Below are positions 51,192-60,764 of a stretch of 64,000 bases of DNA, piece after piece. Origin of the DNA: Vibrio coralliilyticus ATCC BAA-450 (GTDB taxonomy: Bacteria; Pseudomonadota; Gammaproteobacteria; Enterobacterales; Vibrionaceae); the NCBI RefSeq assembly GCF_000176135.1, contig NZ_ACZN01000015.1, positions 744,001 to 808,000 of the forward strand, in the 5' to 3' direction. Positions within the stretch are counted from its first letter, which is position 1. The number at the start of each line of letters is the position of its first letter. The notes under the pieces are model-generated. The model was given only the letters and a program-made list of their open reading frames with translations. It was not told the DNA's origin and did not search any database. The position numbers and the translations under genes were made by a program.

Positions 51192-52030
51192 CTCGCCCGA
51201 TATTCGCTCGGCGTCATACCCACTTTGTTCTTAAACACTCGAAAAAAATAGTTGGCATCTGCGTAGCCACAACGGTTTGCCACTTCCTGTAGGCGGAAGT
51301 CATAGCGCTTGAGCATAAACTTAGCACGGTCAATTCGAACCCAGGTGATGTAGTCGGCCAGTGTCATATGCCCTTGTTGGCGAAACAAGCGCGACAAGTG
51401 ATTGGGGGAAATGTTAAACCGCGAAGCAATCGACGTCCGGGTAATCGCCCGATGAAAATTCTCTTGAATATAGATACAAATCCCTTGGTAAAGATCTTCA
51501 CTGTGGCTTTTCGAACTGCCATCAGGCTTTTGTAGCATTGACTGGCAGTAGCTGAGCAGAGCCACCAGCAAATGTTCATCCATCGGAGCTTTTTGAGGTT
51601 CCTGAGCTAGTGCGTTCAATGCCTGCAAAATATGATCAACCGCGTGCCCAGTTCGGGTCGGTACAGAATATTTCTGGATGTCATAGAAACCGCTTTCCCC
51701 CGCACGCTTGCTCACCAAGCTAAAACCTAACTGGCGCCGGCCAAACAGCAAACTCAGTACCGAGCATTCGTTTTCCCAGTTCGGTTTATTCCAACAGTTA
51801 GGAGGTATATAGAGTGCATCTCCACTCAATACGCTAATGTCCGCAATCCCTTGTTCAGGATCTTCAAGTTGATTGAGGTACTCGCCACTTAAAACGAGCT
51901 CAAGCCGCGGAAAGTTCACCTGATAGCTAAAAGCCGGGGGCGTGAGTTTGTCTGCAGCAAACCAGATACGACTAAAATGCTCCCGTTCATGAATAACATT
52001 ATCGAGTAACTCATGGAATATATGACTCAT
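51188..52030 (-). CDS. AraC-family transcriptional regulator of the PTS block
   Basis: 280 residues: an N-terminal cupin-like sensor (about 10-140) and a C-terminal pair of AraC helix-turn-helix motifs (I-A-S-R-F-N-I-S-P-N-H-L-S-R-L-F near 195-215, and V-A-N-R-C-G-Y-A-D-A-N-Y-F-F-R-V-F-K near 243-260). The ATG at 52030 has GAGGGA in front; the frame extends to 52072 without better support. It is divergent from the EIIABC gene, which it probably activates in response to sugar. Confidence 0.9.
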   Translation of the reverse strand: MSHIFHELLDNVIHEREHFSRIWFAADKLTPPAFSYQVNFPRLELVLSGEYLNQLEDPEQGIADISVLSGDALYIPPNCWNKPNWENECSVLSLLFGRRQLGFSLVSKRAGESGFYDIQKYSVPTRTGHAVDHILQALNALAQEPQKAPMDEHLLVALLSYCQSMLQKPDGSSKSHSEDLYQGICIYIQENFHRAITRTSIASRFNISPNHLSRLFRQQGHMTLADYITWVRIDRAKFMLKRYDFRLQEVANRCGYADANYFFRVFKNKVGMTPSEYRAS

Positions 52031-52372
52031 AGTCCCTCTCAAACAATCACTTTTCGTGACTTCCATCAACAAAAAAGCAGTAAAGATTGAGGTTACTATA
52101 CTCTAGTTTTTACGATTTGTATTTTTCCTTTCAAAGATAGAAACACTCAATAAAAACAATTAAATTCATGATATTTAAAGATTAATACCAAACAAAATAA
52201 ACTAATTACACTTAAATCAATAATTGAGTTCGATCACACTCCAAATCCATAGTTACAATAATCCAGTAAATGCATTTCTGGTACACTAAAAATCCTTGAC
52301 TTAATCCCCCACAATTACCCTCAGATAAAAAAACAAGTTCCGCATAGATCGGAACCAATCGGGGTAAACGAG
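52031..52372. other. Divergent intergenic region, AraC regulator / EIIABC
   Basis: 342 bp of AT-rich DNA holding both promoters. The only site I can support is the CRP-like sequence at 52223-52238. No repeat array or RNA gene seen. Confidence 0.5.
52223..52238 (+). promoter_or_regulatory. CRP-like site upstream of the EIIABC gene
   Basis: ATTGA-GTTCGA-TCACA matches TGTGA-N6-TCACA at 8 of 10 defined positions. It lies about 135 bp before the start codon, a plausible position for cAMP-CRP control of a PTS gene. Confidence 0.45.
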
Positions 52373-54268
52373 ATGATCACAGACTTAATCAATCAAGAGT
52401 TGATTTGCTTAGATCTCCAAGCAACAACCAAGCAAGAAGTATTCGAAGAACTGATCGAACTGCTGAGCAACAACCACCGCATCAGCGACAAAACACAATT
52501 CCTCAATGACATTCAGGCTCGAGAAGAGATTGGCAACACAGGCTTTGAAGATGGCGTCGCGCTGCCTCATGCCAAAAGTGCCGCGGTTTCCCAACCTGCT
52601 GTCGCGATTGGTATTAGCCGCCAAGGGATAGAATACGGCGCAGAAGACGGTCAGCCGAGTAAACTATTTTTTATGATTGCCTCTCCTGATGGCGGTGCAG
52701 ATCATCACATCGAGGTGCTGGCTGAACTCTCTTCCAAACTGATCGAAGAAGGTTTTATTGAACGTTTTATGCAGGCCAGTTCTTCTGAAGAAGCGTTAGA
52801 ATTACTGCTCGCCAAACCACAAGATCAGCAAGACAACCCAGAAGCCGATCAAGGCTTTTTAATCGGTGTTACCGGCTGCCCAGCAGGCGTTGCGCACACA
52901 TACCTAGCCGCCGAAGCCTTAGAAAAAGGTGCCGCTGAACTTGGCTATCAAATCAAGGTCGAAACCAATGGCTCTATCGGGGTCAAAAACACACCGAGTT
53001 CAGAAGAGATAGCTAAAGCTGACGCTATCATTGTCGCCTGTGACAAACAGGTTGATATGAATCGTTTCGCGGGAAAAAAGGTCATCACCACAGGCGTCAA
53101 AGCCCCTATCAGCGATGCTAAGGGTTTGATAGAAAAAGCGCTACAAGCACCACTCTATACAGCGAGTGAAGAAAGCCAAACGACTGAAACAGCCTCTTCG
53201 AATGCACGTAGCGATTTATACCGCTACCTGATGAACGGTGTTTCACACATGATTCCATTTGTGGTTACAGGTGGCCTACTGATCGCTCTCGCGCTGGCCA
53301 TTGGTGGCGAGCCAACGTCAGCGGGAATGGCAATTCCTGAAGGCAGCATGTGGCAAAAAGTACTGGATGTCGGTGTGGTGTCGTTTACCTTGATGATCCC
53401 TATCTTGGCGGGCTACATAGCCTATGCGATTGCAGACCGTCCTGGTCTCGCACCAGGATTAATCGGTGGCTGGATTGCAAACAATGGTTCTTTCTATGGT
53501 GCGGAAGCTGGCACAGGTTTTATCGGCGCCATCGTTGCAGGCTTACTGGTTGGCTATTTTGTCAAATGGCTGACGAGCATCAACTACCATAAATTTATTC
53601 AGCCATTGGTGCCTATTATGATTGCACCAATCCTAGGCTCTTTGTTTATCTCCAGCCTGTTCATCTTCGTCATTGGTGCACCCATTGCAAGCTTGATGGA
53701 CGGCCTGAATGCGATGTTAGTCAGCATGAGTACTGGCAGTGTGATTCTGCTGGGTATTGTCTTAGGTGGTATGGCTGGTTTTGATATGGGTGGGCCGTTC
53801 AACAAAGTCGCGTTCTTGTTCTCCGTGGGTATGATCGCCAGTGGTCAGACACAATTTATGGGTGCCATGGCATGTGCGATTCCTGTAGCGCCTCTTGGTA
53901 TGGGCCTAGCCACTTTCCTTGGTCGTAAATTCAATCTCTTTGAAGAATCAGAAATCGAAGCCGGTAAAGCGGCTGGTGCCATGGGCTTAGTCGGTATCTC
54001 AGAGGGCGCAATTCCATTTGCCGCGCAAGACCCAATGTCTGTGATTCCTGCTAACGTGCTTGGCTCTATGGTCGCGGCCGTAATGGCATTCTCATTTGGT
54101 ATCACCAACAGCGTCGCGCACGGTGGCCCAGTCGTCGCATTACTTGGCGCAATGAACCTACCACTGATGGCACTCGTTTGTATGGCGGCAGGTACAGTCG
54201 TGACCGCCCTAACCTGTATTTCACTTAAGAAGATGCGTAAAGCGAAAGCACAGCTAGCAACCGCTTAA
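52373..54268 (+). CDS. PTS fructose/mannose-type EIIABC transporter
   Basis: 631 residues in three parts: EIIA type 2 (1-145; phospho-His66 in G-V-A-L-P-H-A-K), EIIB (about 160-255; phospho-Cys169 in V-T-G-C-P-A-G-V-A-H-T-Y) and membrane EIIC (about 285-620), with G-G-L-L-I-A-L-A and the sugar-site G-I-S-E-G-A-I-P-F-A. It imports and phosphorylates a hexose. The block (IIB, HPr-like/IIA, AraC regulator, EIIABC) matches, from memory, the V. cholerae locus that transports mannose, where a mannose-6-phosphate isomerase follows. No isomerase is present here. Terminator downstream. Confidence 0.92.
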   Translation: MITDLINQELICLDLQATTKQEVFEELIELLSNNHRISDKTQFLNDIQAREEIGNTGFEDGVALPHAKSAAVSQPAVAIGISRQGIEYGAEDGQPSKLFFMIASPDGGADHHIEVLAELSSKLIEEGFIERFMQASSSEEALELLLAKPQDQQDNPEADQGFLIGVTGCPAGVAHTYLAAEALEKGAAELGYQIKVETNGSIGVKNTPSSEEIAKADAIIVACDKQVDMNRFAGKKVITTGVKAPISDAKGLIEKALQAPLYTASEESQTTETASSNARSDLYRYLMNGVSHMIPFVVTGGLLIALALAIGGEPTSAGMAIPEGSMWQKVLDVGVVSFTLMIPILAGYIAYAIADRPGLAPGLIGGWIANNGSFYGAEAGTGFIGAIVAGLLVGYFVKWLTSINYHKFIQPLVPIMIAPILGSLFISSLFIFVIGAPIASLMDGLNAMLVSMSTGSVILLGIVLGGMAGFDMGGPFNKVAFLFSVGMIASGQTQFMGAMACAIPVAPLGMGLATFLGRKFNLFEESEIEAGKAAGAMGLVGISEGAIPFAAQDPMSVIPANVLGSMVAAVMAFSFGITNSVAHGGPVVALLGAMNLPLMALVCMAAGTVVTALTCISLKKMRKAKAQLATA

Positions 54269-54314
54269 TCATTTAAGCACCTTAAGCGCCATCCCCCTAT
54301 TTTGCGCGCTATTC

Positions 54315-54345
54315 AGACCCCGTTTTTACGGGGTCTTTTCTTTTG
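54315..54345 (+). terminator. Intrinsic terminator after the EIIABC gene
   Basis: AGACCCCG-TTTTTA-CGGGGTCT followed by TTTCTTTT. Confidence 0.92.
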
Positions 54346-54390
54346 TGGTAAAAACCTTTAGGTTGTTTGTTGAACACAGAGGGAAAATAC

Positions 54391-54945
54391 ATGGCAATTT
54401 ACATCTTTGGCTACGGCAGTTTAATGAACTCCGCATCGAGACAACTGACAGGGAAAACAGCGCAAGCTCTGCCTGCCATTGCTCATGGCTTCAAACGCTA
54501 CTGGGGTAAAGTGGATGACAGTTATATCCTTTCGCCACTAGTCGTAAATAAAGGCGAAGGCTTAGTCAATGGAGTACTACTTGAAATCAGCGAAGATGAG
54601 CTGAGTGAATTTGATGTTCGCGAGCGAGGCTACCATCGAGTGGAAGTGCCCCATTCACAGCTTGAGTGCGATAACCCGTTTCGTGCCAATGATCAGGTTT
54701 GGGTGTATATCAAAGACAACCCTGAGCCACCATGTAGCCTGAGTCCTATCATGCAAACCTATGTCGATACCGTATTAGCAGGTTGTCTGGAAATTTCCGA
54801 ACAGTTTGCCAAACAATTTATTGAGCACACCATCGGCTGGCACTTCCCAAGAGAAGATGACCGACATGCGCCTAAGTATGGCAACCTCGCCGGTGTAGAA
54901 GAACACCATTATCCGGTGATTGATAAACTAATAAAGGGAGCGTAA
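54391..54945 (+). CDS. Gamma-glutamylcyclotransferase-like protein
   Basis: 184 residues. Y-I-F-G-Y-G-S-L-M-N at 4-13 is the substrate-binding loop of the GGCT/AIG2 fold. The likely catalytic Glu is in F-D-V-R-E-R-G-Y-H-R-V near residue 75. Members release 5-oxoproline from gamma-glutamyl compounds; the real substrate here is unknown. The ATG at 54391 has AGAGGGA; an upstream TTG at 54367 is not used by the family. The terminator overlaps its stop codon. Confidence 0.85.
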   Translation: MAIYIFGYGSLMNSASRQLTGKTAQALPAIAHGFKRYWGKVDDSYILSPLVVNKGEGLVNGVLLEISEDELSEFDVRERGYHRVEVPHSQLECDNPFRANDQVWVYIKDNPEPPCSLSPIMQTYVDTVLAGCLEISEQFAKQFIEHTIGWHFPREDDRHAPKYGNLAGVEEHHYPVIDKLIKGA

Positions 54946-54957
54946 TGCTCCCTTTTC
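54934..54957. terminator. Intrinsic terminator overlapping the GGCT stop codon
   Basis: AAAGGGAGC-GTAAT-GCTCCCTTT plus T; the stop TAA lies in the loop. Its A-rich left arm lets it work for the convergent barrel gene too. Confidence 0.85.
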
Positions 54958-55015
54958 AATTCGGTAGTACAAGCGGTTAGAACTTGTAATCAATACCAGC
55001 GTAAAGCGTGCTCAT

Positions 55016-55594
55016 TTAAATATCGAAACCATCGATATCGGTAGAAGAAGAGCGGTATCCAGCACTTAGAAGCCAGTTGTTATTTAAAGCATAACCCGCT
55101 TCTACACCATAAGTAAATCCAGTATCAGACGCTGAATCGTTAACCTGATCAGTCTCAATTTCAGCATGGTATGTGCCAAAACCTAGTGTACCACCTAGGT
55201 AAAAATCAGAGCCTGAAACAAAGTACTTTGGCTTCAGATTAATTGCAAATGCTGAAATATCAGTACTTCTAACTGTAAGGCCAGCTACAGCTTGCAGAGG
55301 AACGTCCACTAGATCGAACTTACCATAGTTAGAGTATTCACCTTCTAACCCTACTACCAACGCCTCGGTTAACTTAAAGTTGTAACCAACGGATAAAGCA
55401 AGGCTAGTACTCGATACTTCTTGAAGTGACTGACCACGGAATTCACTGTCTAGATCAGTACTAATGATATCTGCACCTAGATACCAGCCATTTTCAAGGT
55501 AACCGCGTTCAGCCTGTTGTACATCTACGTTTTTCGCACCAACTGCCTGAAATGAAACTGCCGCGACTAGAGCCGCTAATAATTTTTTATTCAT
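55016..55594 (-). CDS. Outer-membrane beta-barrel protein, interrupted before the last strand
   Basis: 192 residues to the first stop. A signal peptide ends after V-G-A near residue 20, then alternating beta-strands with periodic Gly and aromatic residues (G-W-Y-L-G-A-D, L-S-V-G-Y-N-F, Y-F-V-S-G-S-D-F-Y-L-G-G) like small OmpA/OmpX-type barrels. The TAA at 55016-55018 is followed, in the same frame, by twelve codons reading M-S-T-L-Y-A-G-I-D-Y-K-F and a second TAA at 54977-54979. That is a normal final strand ending in Phe. So the natural gene probably spanned 54977-55594 and carries a one-codon nonsense change. Function unknown. Confidence 0.82.
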   Translation of the reverse strand: MNKKLLAALVAAVSFQAVGAKNVDVQQAERGYLENGWYLGADIISTDLDSEFRGQSLQEVSSTSLALSVGYNFKLTEALVVGLEGEYSNYGKFDLVDVPLQAVAGLTVRSTDISAFAINLKPKYFVSGSDFYLGGTLGFGTYHAEIETDQVNDSASDTGFTYGVEAGYALNNNWLLSAGYRSSSTDIDGFDI

Positions 55595-55759
55595 TATAAC
55601 TCCTATATATCTTGAACTACTTCATAAAAGTTCGCGTGCGAATATAGGAATCCCACCAATAAATAAAATCATTAATATTTCATATAATAATCGATATCTC
55701 ATTATTACTTTAAATATGAATGCTAATTGTACAGTCAGGCTAGCGATACAATCTCTAAG

Positions 55760-56134
<375 letters not shown>

Positions 56135-56256
56135 TTAACACTTAACTCTTACATAACAAGTGGTAAAGATCGCATTTATCGCAGTAAAAAGTGTCTCAAA
56201 TTGCTTCATTTTCACAAACAGTGTTTAATGTTCAGGTTCAACTTATGAGGTAAAAC

Positions 56257-57255
56257 ATGGCAACGATAAAGGATGTGGCAAAAGAAGCGGGAGTCTCTAT
56301 CGCAACGGTTTCACGCGTTATTAATAAATCCCCTAAAGCCAGCCAGTCGTCCGTTGACTCAGTCACCAAAGCAATGGATAAGCTTGGCTATCGCCCCAAC
56401 GCTGCGGCGCGTTCACTGGTCAGTCAAAGTACCAATACCATGGGTGTGCTGGTTAGTGATGTTTCCGATCCGTTTTTCGGCACTTTAGTCAAAGCTGTCG
56501 ACACTGTTGCTCATGAGCACGGTAAACATATTTTGATTGGCAATGGTTATCACGATGCTGAACAAGAGCGAAAAGCGATCGAACTTCTGATCAACAATCG
56601 CTGTGATGCCCTCGTCATCCACGCTAAAGGTCTTTCCGATGAAGAACTGATTGGCTACGCCAAAGAAGTCAAAGGTATGGTCATCATCAATCGTCATATT
56701 CCTCAATTGGCGGAACGTTGTATCTCGCTCGATAACCATAAAGGGGCTTACCTAGCAACGGAGTACTTGATTCGTCACGGTCATACCAAGATTGCCTGTG
56801 TCGCTTCTAACCACGGAATTGAAGATTCACAACAACGGGTTGAAGGCTATCTTGCCGCACTGCGAGATCATAATATTGAGTTGCCGAGTAGCTATATCGA
56901 ATACGGTGAACCGAATAACGATGGTGGTGAAATTGCAATGACCAATCTGCTAACCAAATCGTTAGAGATCACTGGCGTTGTCGCATACAACGACTACATG
57001 GCCGCTGGCGCTTTGTCCGTTCTGGATGAAAATGGGATTCAGGTACCGCAGCAGGTATCGATGATGGGTTTTGATGATGGACTGATCGCTCGCTACGTCC
57101 ACCCTCGTCTGAGTACCGTGCGCTACCCAATTCAAATGATGGCAGATAAGGCCGCACGCCTTGCGTTGTCGTATGCTCGTCAAGAGCCTGCCGATAATGA
57201 CACCATTATCTTCTCGCCAACGGTGGTACGACGAAATTCCGTTGAGCGACTATAG
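56257..57255 (+). CDS. galR: Galactose operon repressor GalR (LacI family)
   Basis: 332 residues. The LacI-type helix-turn-helix is at 1-26 (M-A-T-I-K-D-V-A-K-E-A-G-V-S-I-A-T-V-S-R-V), with a hinge near 47-57 (N-A-A-A-R-S-L) and a periplasmic-binding-like sugar domain (V-S-D-V-S-D-P-F-F near 67, M-G-F-D-D near 267). The resemblance is to GalR/GalS. It is convergent with the galETKM operon 55 bp away, and a GalR operator lies before galE. Confidence 0.9.
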   Translation: MATIKDVAKEAGVSIATVSRVINKSPKASQSSVDSVTKAMDKLGYRPNAAARSLVSQSTNTMGVLVSDVSDPFFGTLVKAVDTVAHEHGKHILIGNGYHDAEQERKAIELLINNRCDALVIHAKGLSDEELIGYAKEVKGMVIINRHIPQLAERCISLDNHKGAYLATEYLIRHGHTKIACVASNHGIEDSQQRVEGYLAALRDHNIELPSSYIEYGEPNNDGGEIAMTNLLTKSLEITGVVAYNDYMAAGALSVLDENGIQVPQQVSMMGFDDGLIARYVHPRLSTVRYPIQMMADKAARLALSYARQEPADNDTIIFSPTVVRRNSVERL

Positions 57256-57264
57256 CAATTAACA

Positions 57265-57292
57265 AAGAAGGCGCTGTCTCAGCGCCTTCTTG
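57265..57292. terminator. Terminator between galR and galM
   Basis: AAGAAGGCGCTG-TCT-CAGCGCCTTCTT, a perfect 12-bp stem. T content after it is low on the + strand and moderate (TTTGTTAATT) on the - strand. Confidence 0.8.
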
Positions 57293-57310
57293 ATATTTAG
57301 CCTTCTATTT

Positions 57311-58369
57311 TTAACACTCAAACGCGTAAACCGTCGAGTAACAGTACTCTTGATTCGGTTTGAGAATACAGCTCGGTTGAGGCCACTCTGGGTGGTTCGG
57401 TGAGTCAGGCAAAAATTGAGTTTCTAGCGCCACCCCAGCGTAGTCTGAATACGTGCTACCACTGCGGCTAGGTGTACCTTCTAACCAGTTTCCCGTATAC
57501 AGTTGAAGCGCGGGTTTATCGGTGATTACACTCATCTTCACTTTGCCATCCTGACTCGATAAACGGGCGATAGGCTGACGTTTATTGCGTTTAGGATCGA
57601 AGTAGAAGCTGTGATCATACCCCTTAGAGATTTGCTGCTGCCCATCAAGTAAAAAGTCCTGACGAATGACTTTCTGCCATCTAAAGTCAAACCCAGTACC
57701 ATCGACTAAAGACAATGAACCATGTGGAATGCCAACTTCAGATGTCGGCAAGTAATAGTCGGCGTCGACTTGCAGAAGATGCTCACGTCCGTCAATACCG
57801 GATTCAGCACCATGAAGGTTAAAGTAGGCATGATTGGTTAAGTTGACCGGCGTTGCTTTATCTGTCGTTGCCAGATAACGAATTTCGACCTGATTGTCTT
57901 CGCTCAGCGAATAGCAAACGGACGCATCTAAGTTGCCAGGAAAGCCCTGCTCGCCATCCTTAGACTGATAGCTGAACACCACCTTACTTTGACTTTGCTC
58001 GACAATTTTCCAGCGCACTTTATCCATTCCGACTGTACCACCATGTAAGCAGTTACCAGCCTGATTGGTTGTGACTTGATAGGTCTCCCCTTCCAACTCA
58101 AAACAACCTTTGGCAATGCGGTTTGCGTAGCGCCCTACTGTTACCCCCAAGTAACTTTGTTGAGCTTGAAAGTCAGACATGGCCCCAACACCAAGTAAGA
58201 CTTCGCGTTGCTCGCCGCACGCCAAAGGTAGCTGACAACTGAGCCAGGTGGCTCCGATGTCCATCAACACAATGCTACCCCCTGCAGCATTGGTCAATTC
58301 CACAAGCTGAGCAGGCTGACCGTCAAAAGCTGGCTGCTCAGTCATTGTCACAAATAAGGATGATTTCAT
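57311..58369 (-). CDS. galM: Aldose 1-epimerase (galactose mutarotase)
   Basis: 352 residues. Interconverts alpha- and beta-galactose. Catalytic His in N-L-T-N-H-A-Y-F-N-L-H near 183 and catalytic Glu in A-L-E-T-Q-F-L-P-D near 314; R-Y-A-N-R-I near 80 is also typical. Last gene of galE-galT-galK-galM, 9 bp after galK. Confidence 0.96.
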   Translation of the reverse strand: MKSSLFVTMTEQPAFDGQPAQLVELTNAAGGSIVLMDIGATWLSCQLPLACGEQREVLLGVGAMSDFQAQQSYLGVTVGRYANRIAKGCFELEGETYQVTTNQAGNCLHGGTVGMDKVRWKIVEQSQSKVVFSYQSKDGEQGFPGNLDASVCYSLSEDNQVEIRYLATTDKATPVNLTNHAYFNLHGAESGIDGREHLLQVDADYYLPTSEVGIPHGSLSLVDGTGFDFRWQKVIRQDFLLDGQQQISKGYDHSFYFDPKRNKRQPIARLSSQDGKVKMSVITDKPALQLYTGNWLEGTPSRSGSTYSDYAGVALETQFLPDSPNHPEWPQPSCILKPNQEYCYSTVYAFEC

Positions 58370-58378
58370 GGTTGGTCC

Positions 58379-59539
58379 TTATAAGACTTCGACTAAGCCA
58401 GCACCACTTTTAGCCTGACAAACATAGATAGATTCTTTTAGCCCTGTCGCCGCGTGGTACTGGCTCTCAACCGCTTCCGTCACTTTATCTACTAGTGCGG
58501 GCGGTACTAAAGCCACAATACAACCGCCGAAGCCACCACCTGTCATACGTACACCGCCTTGCTCACCAATCACGGACTTAACAATCTCAACTAAAGTGTC
58601 GACCTCAAACACAGTAATCTCAAAATCATCGCGCATCGAAGCATGAGACTGAGCCATCAACTCTCCCATACGTGTAAGGTCATTGGCTCTTAATGCATCA
58701 GCGGCTTCAAGCGTACGGTCATTTTCAGTAATGACATGGCGAGCGCGTTTGGCAACAACGTCATCAAGTATGTCAGACTGTGCATTAAATTGCTCAATGG
58801 TGACATCACGTAACGCTTTAACACCGAAACGCTGTGCAGCAGTCTCACACTGCTCACGTCGGGTGTTGTATTCACTCCCCACTAAACCGCGCTGTTTATT
58901 ACTGTTAATGATCATCACGGCCACGTCTTCTGGCATAGAAACGGGCTGTGTTTCCAGAGAACGGCAATCCAGCAGCATAGCGTGGTTTTCCATTGCCTCA
59001 GCCGAAATCATCTGATCCATAATCCCGCAGTTGCAGCCGACGAATTCGTTTTCTGCCTGTTGGCCATTAAGTGCAACTTCTGCCTGAGTCATTTCAAGGT
59101 TGTAGAGTACCTTAAACGTCTGACCAATCACGACTTCAAGTGCAGCCGAGGAACTCAGCCCAGCCCCCTGAGGGACATTACCACTAACGGCAAGATCAGC
59201 ACCTTGGATGTCATAACCGCGCTGCAGTAAAAACTTCACCACACCCCGGATGTAATTCGCCCACATCTTGTCTTGTTGGAAAGTGATTTCTTCAGTGATG
59301 TCAAACTCATCCACCTGATCATCATAATCAACCGCAATGACACGGACTCGACTGTCATCTCGTTTTGCAGCCGCCACTACCGTCTGATAGTTAATGGCAC
59401 ATGGTAGGACAAAACCATCATTGTAATCGGTGTGCTCTCCAATCAGGTTGACTCGCCCTGGCGCCTGAATAATGTGGCTGGGTTGGTAATTCAGCACCTG
59501 TGTAAACGATGCTTTTACTGCTTGAGTGAGTTCTGACAT
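58379..59539 (-). CDS. galK: Galactokinase
   Basis: 386-residue GHMP kinase. [15 protein letters not shown] near 28-42 is the galactose signature; [11 protein letters not shown] near 127 binds ATP phosphates; [10 protein letters not shown] near 340 closes the site. Third in the operon. Confidence 0.97.
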   Translation of the reverse strand: MSELTQAVKASFTQVLNYQPSHIIQAPGRVNLIGEHTDYNDGFVLPCAINYQTVVAAAKRDDSRVRVIAVDYDDQVDEFDITEEITFQQDKMWANYIRGVVKFLLQRGYDIQGADLAVSGNVPQGAGLSSSAALEVVIGQTFKVLYNLEMTQAEVALNGQQAENEFVGCNCGIMDQMISAEAMENHAMLLDCRSLETQPVSMPEDVAVMIINSNKQRGLVGSEYNTRREQCETAAQRFGVKALRDVTIEQFNAQSDILDDVVAKRARHVITENDRTLEAADALRANDLTRMGELMAQSHASMRDDFEITVFEVDTLVEIVKSVIGEQGGVRMTGGGFGGCIVALVPPALVDKVTEAVESQYHAATGLKESIYVCQAKSGAGLVEVL

Positions 59540-59630
59540 ATTAGATTCCTAGCCTTAAGTTGTTAGTTTTCAGTGATCAATAGTCACCACCGAAAATTTG
59601 ATTCGTCACATCTCTATTGGGTAAAGGTTA

Positions 59631-59648
59631 CCGCTCAAAATAGAGCGG
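59631..59648 (-). repeat. Short hairpin between galT and galK
   Basis: CCGCTC-AAAATA-GAGCGG directly after the galT stop in a 111-bp gap. No T-run follows it on the - strand. It may protect or partly attenuate the transcript between galT and galK. Confidence 0.4.
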
Positions 59649-59650
59649 AA

Positions 59651-60703
59651 TTATCCTTCTTTGTAGTGCACATCACTGACGTCACGCAGGCGCTGCGCCG
59701 CTTGTTCAGCAGTCAAGTCACGTTGACTCTCCGCGAGCATCTCGTACCCGACCATAAACTTACGCACTGAGGCACTGCGCAGTAGTGGCGGGTAGAACAA
59801 CGCATGCAATTGCCAATGTTCAATATCCGTTCCTTGTTCAAAGAAAGGCGCGTAATGCCAGCCCATGGAATATGGAAAAGAGCACTGGAACAGGTTGTCA
59901 TAACGGCTCGTGAGCTTTTTGATTGCTACGGCAAGATCATCACGCTGCGCTTCGCTCAGCTCATTCATGCGGCGGATATGAGTTTTCGGTAATAACATGG
60001 TCTCAAACGGCCAAGCCGCCCAGTACGGCACCAATGCCACCCAATGCTCGGTTTCGACCACAATACGTGAACCATCTTTTAGCTCAGCGTCTACGTAATC
60101 GACCAAAAGATTGGAGCCATGTTCGTCGTGATACGCTTTTAAGTGATGCTCTTTACGTTCAATTTCGTTGGGTAAAAAGCTATTGGCCCAGATTTGTCCG
60201 TGCGGGTGAGGCTGTGAACAACCCATGGTTTCGCCCTTGTTCTCAAACGCTTGTACCCACACGTACTCTTGACCCAGCTCTTCAATTTGCTCATTCCAGG
60301 TATCAATAACACCGCGGATCTTTTCCACTGGCAGCTCTGGCAATGTTTTGCTGTGGTCTGGAGAAAAACAGATCACTCGACTTAATCCGCGAGCACCCTG
60401 AGTTTTAAACAATGGGCTGTTAGATTGCGGTGCCTCAGGCGAATCCGTCATCAAAGCGGCAAAATCATTGGTAAACACATACGTCCCCTGATAATCCGGG
60501 TTTACATCACCAGAGATTCTCTCGTTTGTCGGACACAGAAAACATTTCTCGTCATAGCGCGGAAGCTCATCAACCGCTGGACTTTCATCAGCACCACTCC
60601 AAGGGCGTTTCGCTCTGTGTGGTGAGACCAATATCCACTGACCTGTCAGTGGGTTGTAGCGGCGATGTGGGTGATCCACAGGGTTAAACTCAATCTTCGA
60701 CAT
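59651..60703 (-). CDS. galT: Galactose-1-phosphate uridylyltransferase
   Basis: 350 residues. Transfers UMP between UDP-glucose and galactose-1-phosphate. The active-site H-P-H in [10 protein letters not shown] near residue 165 is intact. Zn-site cysteines in C-F-L-C-P-T near 55 and the N-terminal H-P-H-R-R-Y-N are also present. Second gene of the operon. Confidence 0.97.
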   Translation of the reverse strand: MSKIEFNPVDHPHRRYNPLTGQWILVSPHRAKRPWSGADESPAVDELPRYDEKCFLCPTNERISGDVNPDYQGTYVFTNDFAALMTDSPEAPQSNSPLFKTQGARGLSRVICFSPDHSKTLPELPVEKIRGVIDTWNEQIEELGQEYVWVQAFENKGETMGCSQPHPHGQIWANSFLPNEIERKEHHLKAYHDEHGSNLLVDYVDAELKDGSRIVVETEHWVALVPYWAAWPFETMLLPKTHIRRMNELSEAQRDDLAVAIKKLTSRYDNLFQCSFPYSMGWHYAPFFEQGTDIEHWQLHALFYPPLLRSASVRKFMVGYEMLAESQRDLTAEQAAQRLRDVSDVHYKEG

Positions 60704-60764
60704 CTCAATTACTCAACTTAAAAAATTCAATCTTGTGCTGCATTTCAATCAGGATCAGTCGCAC

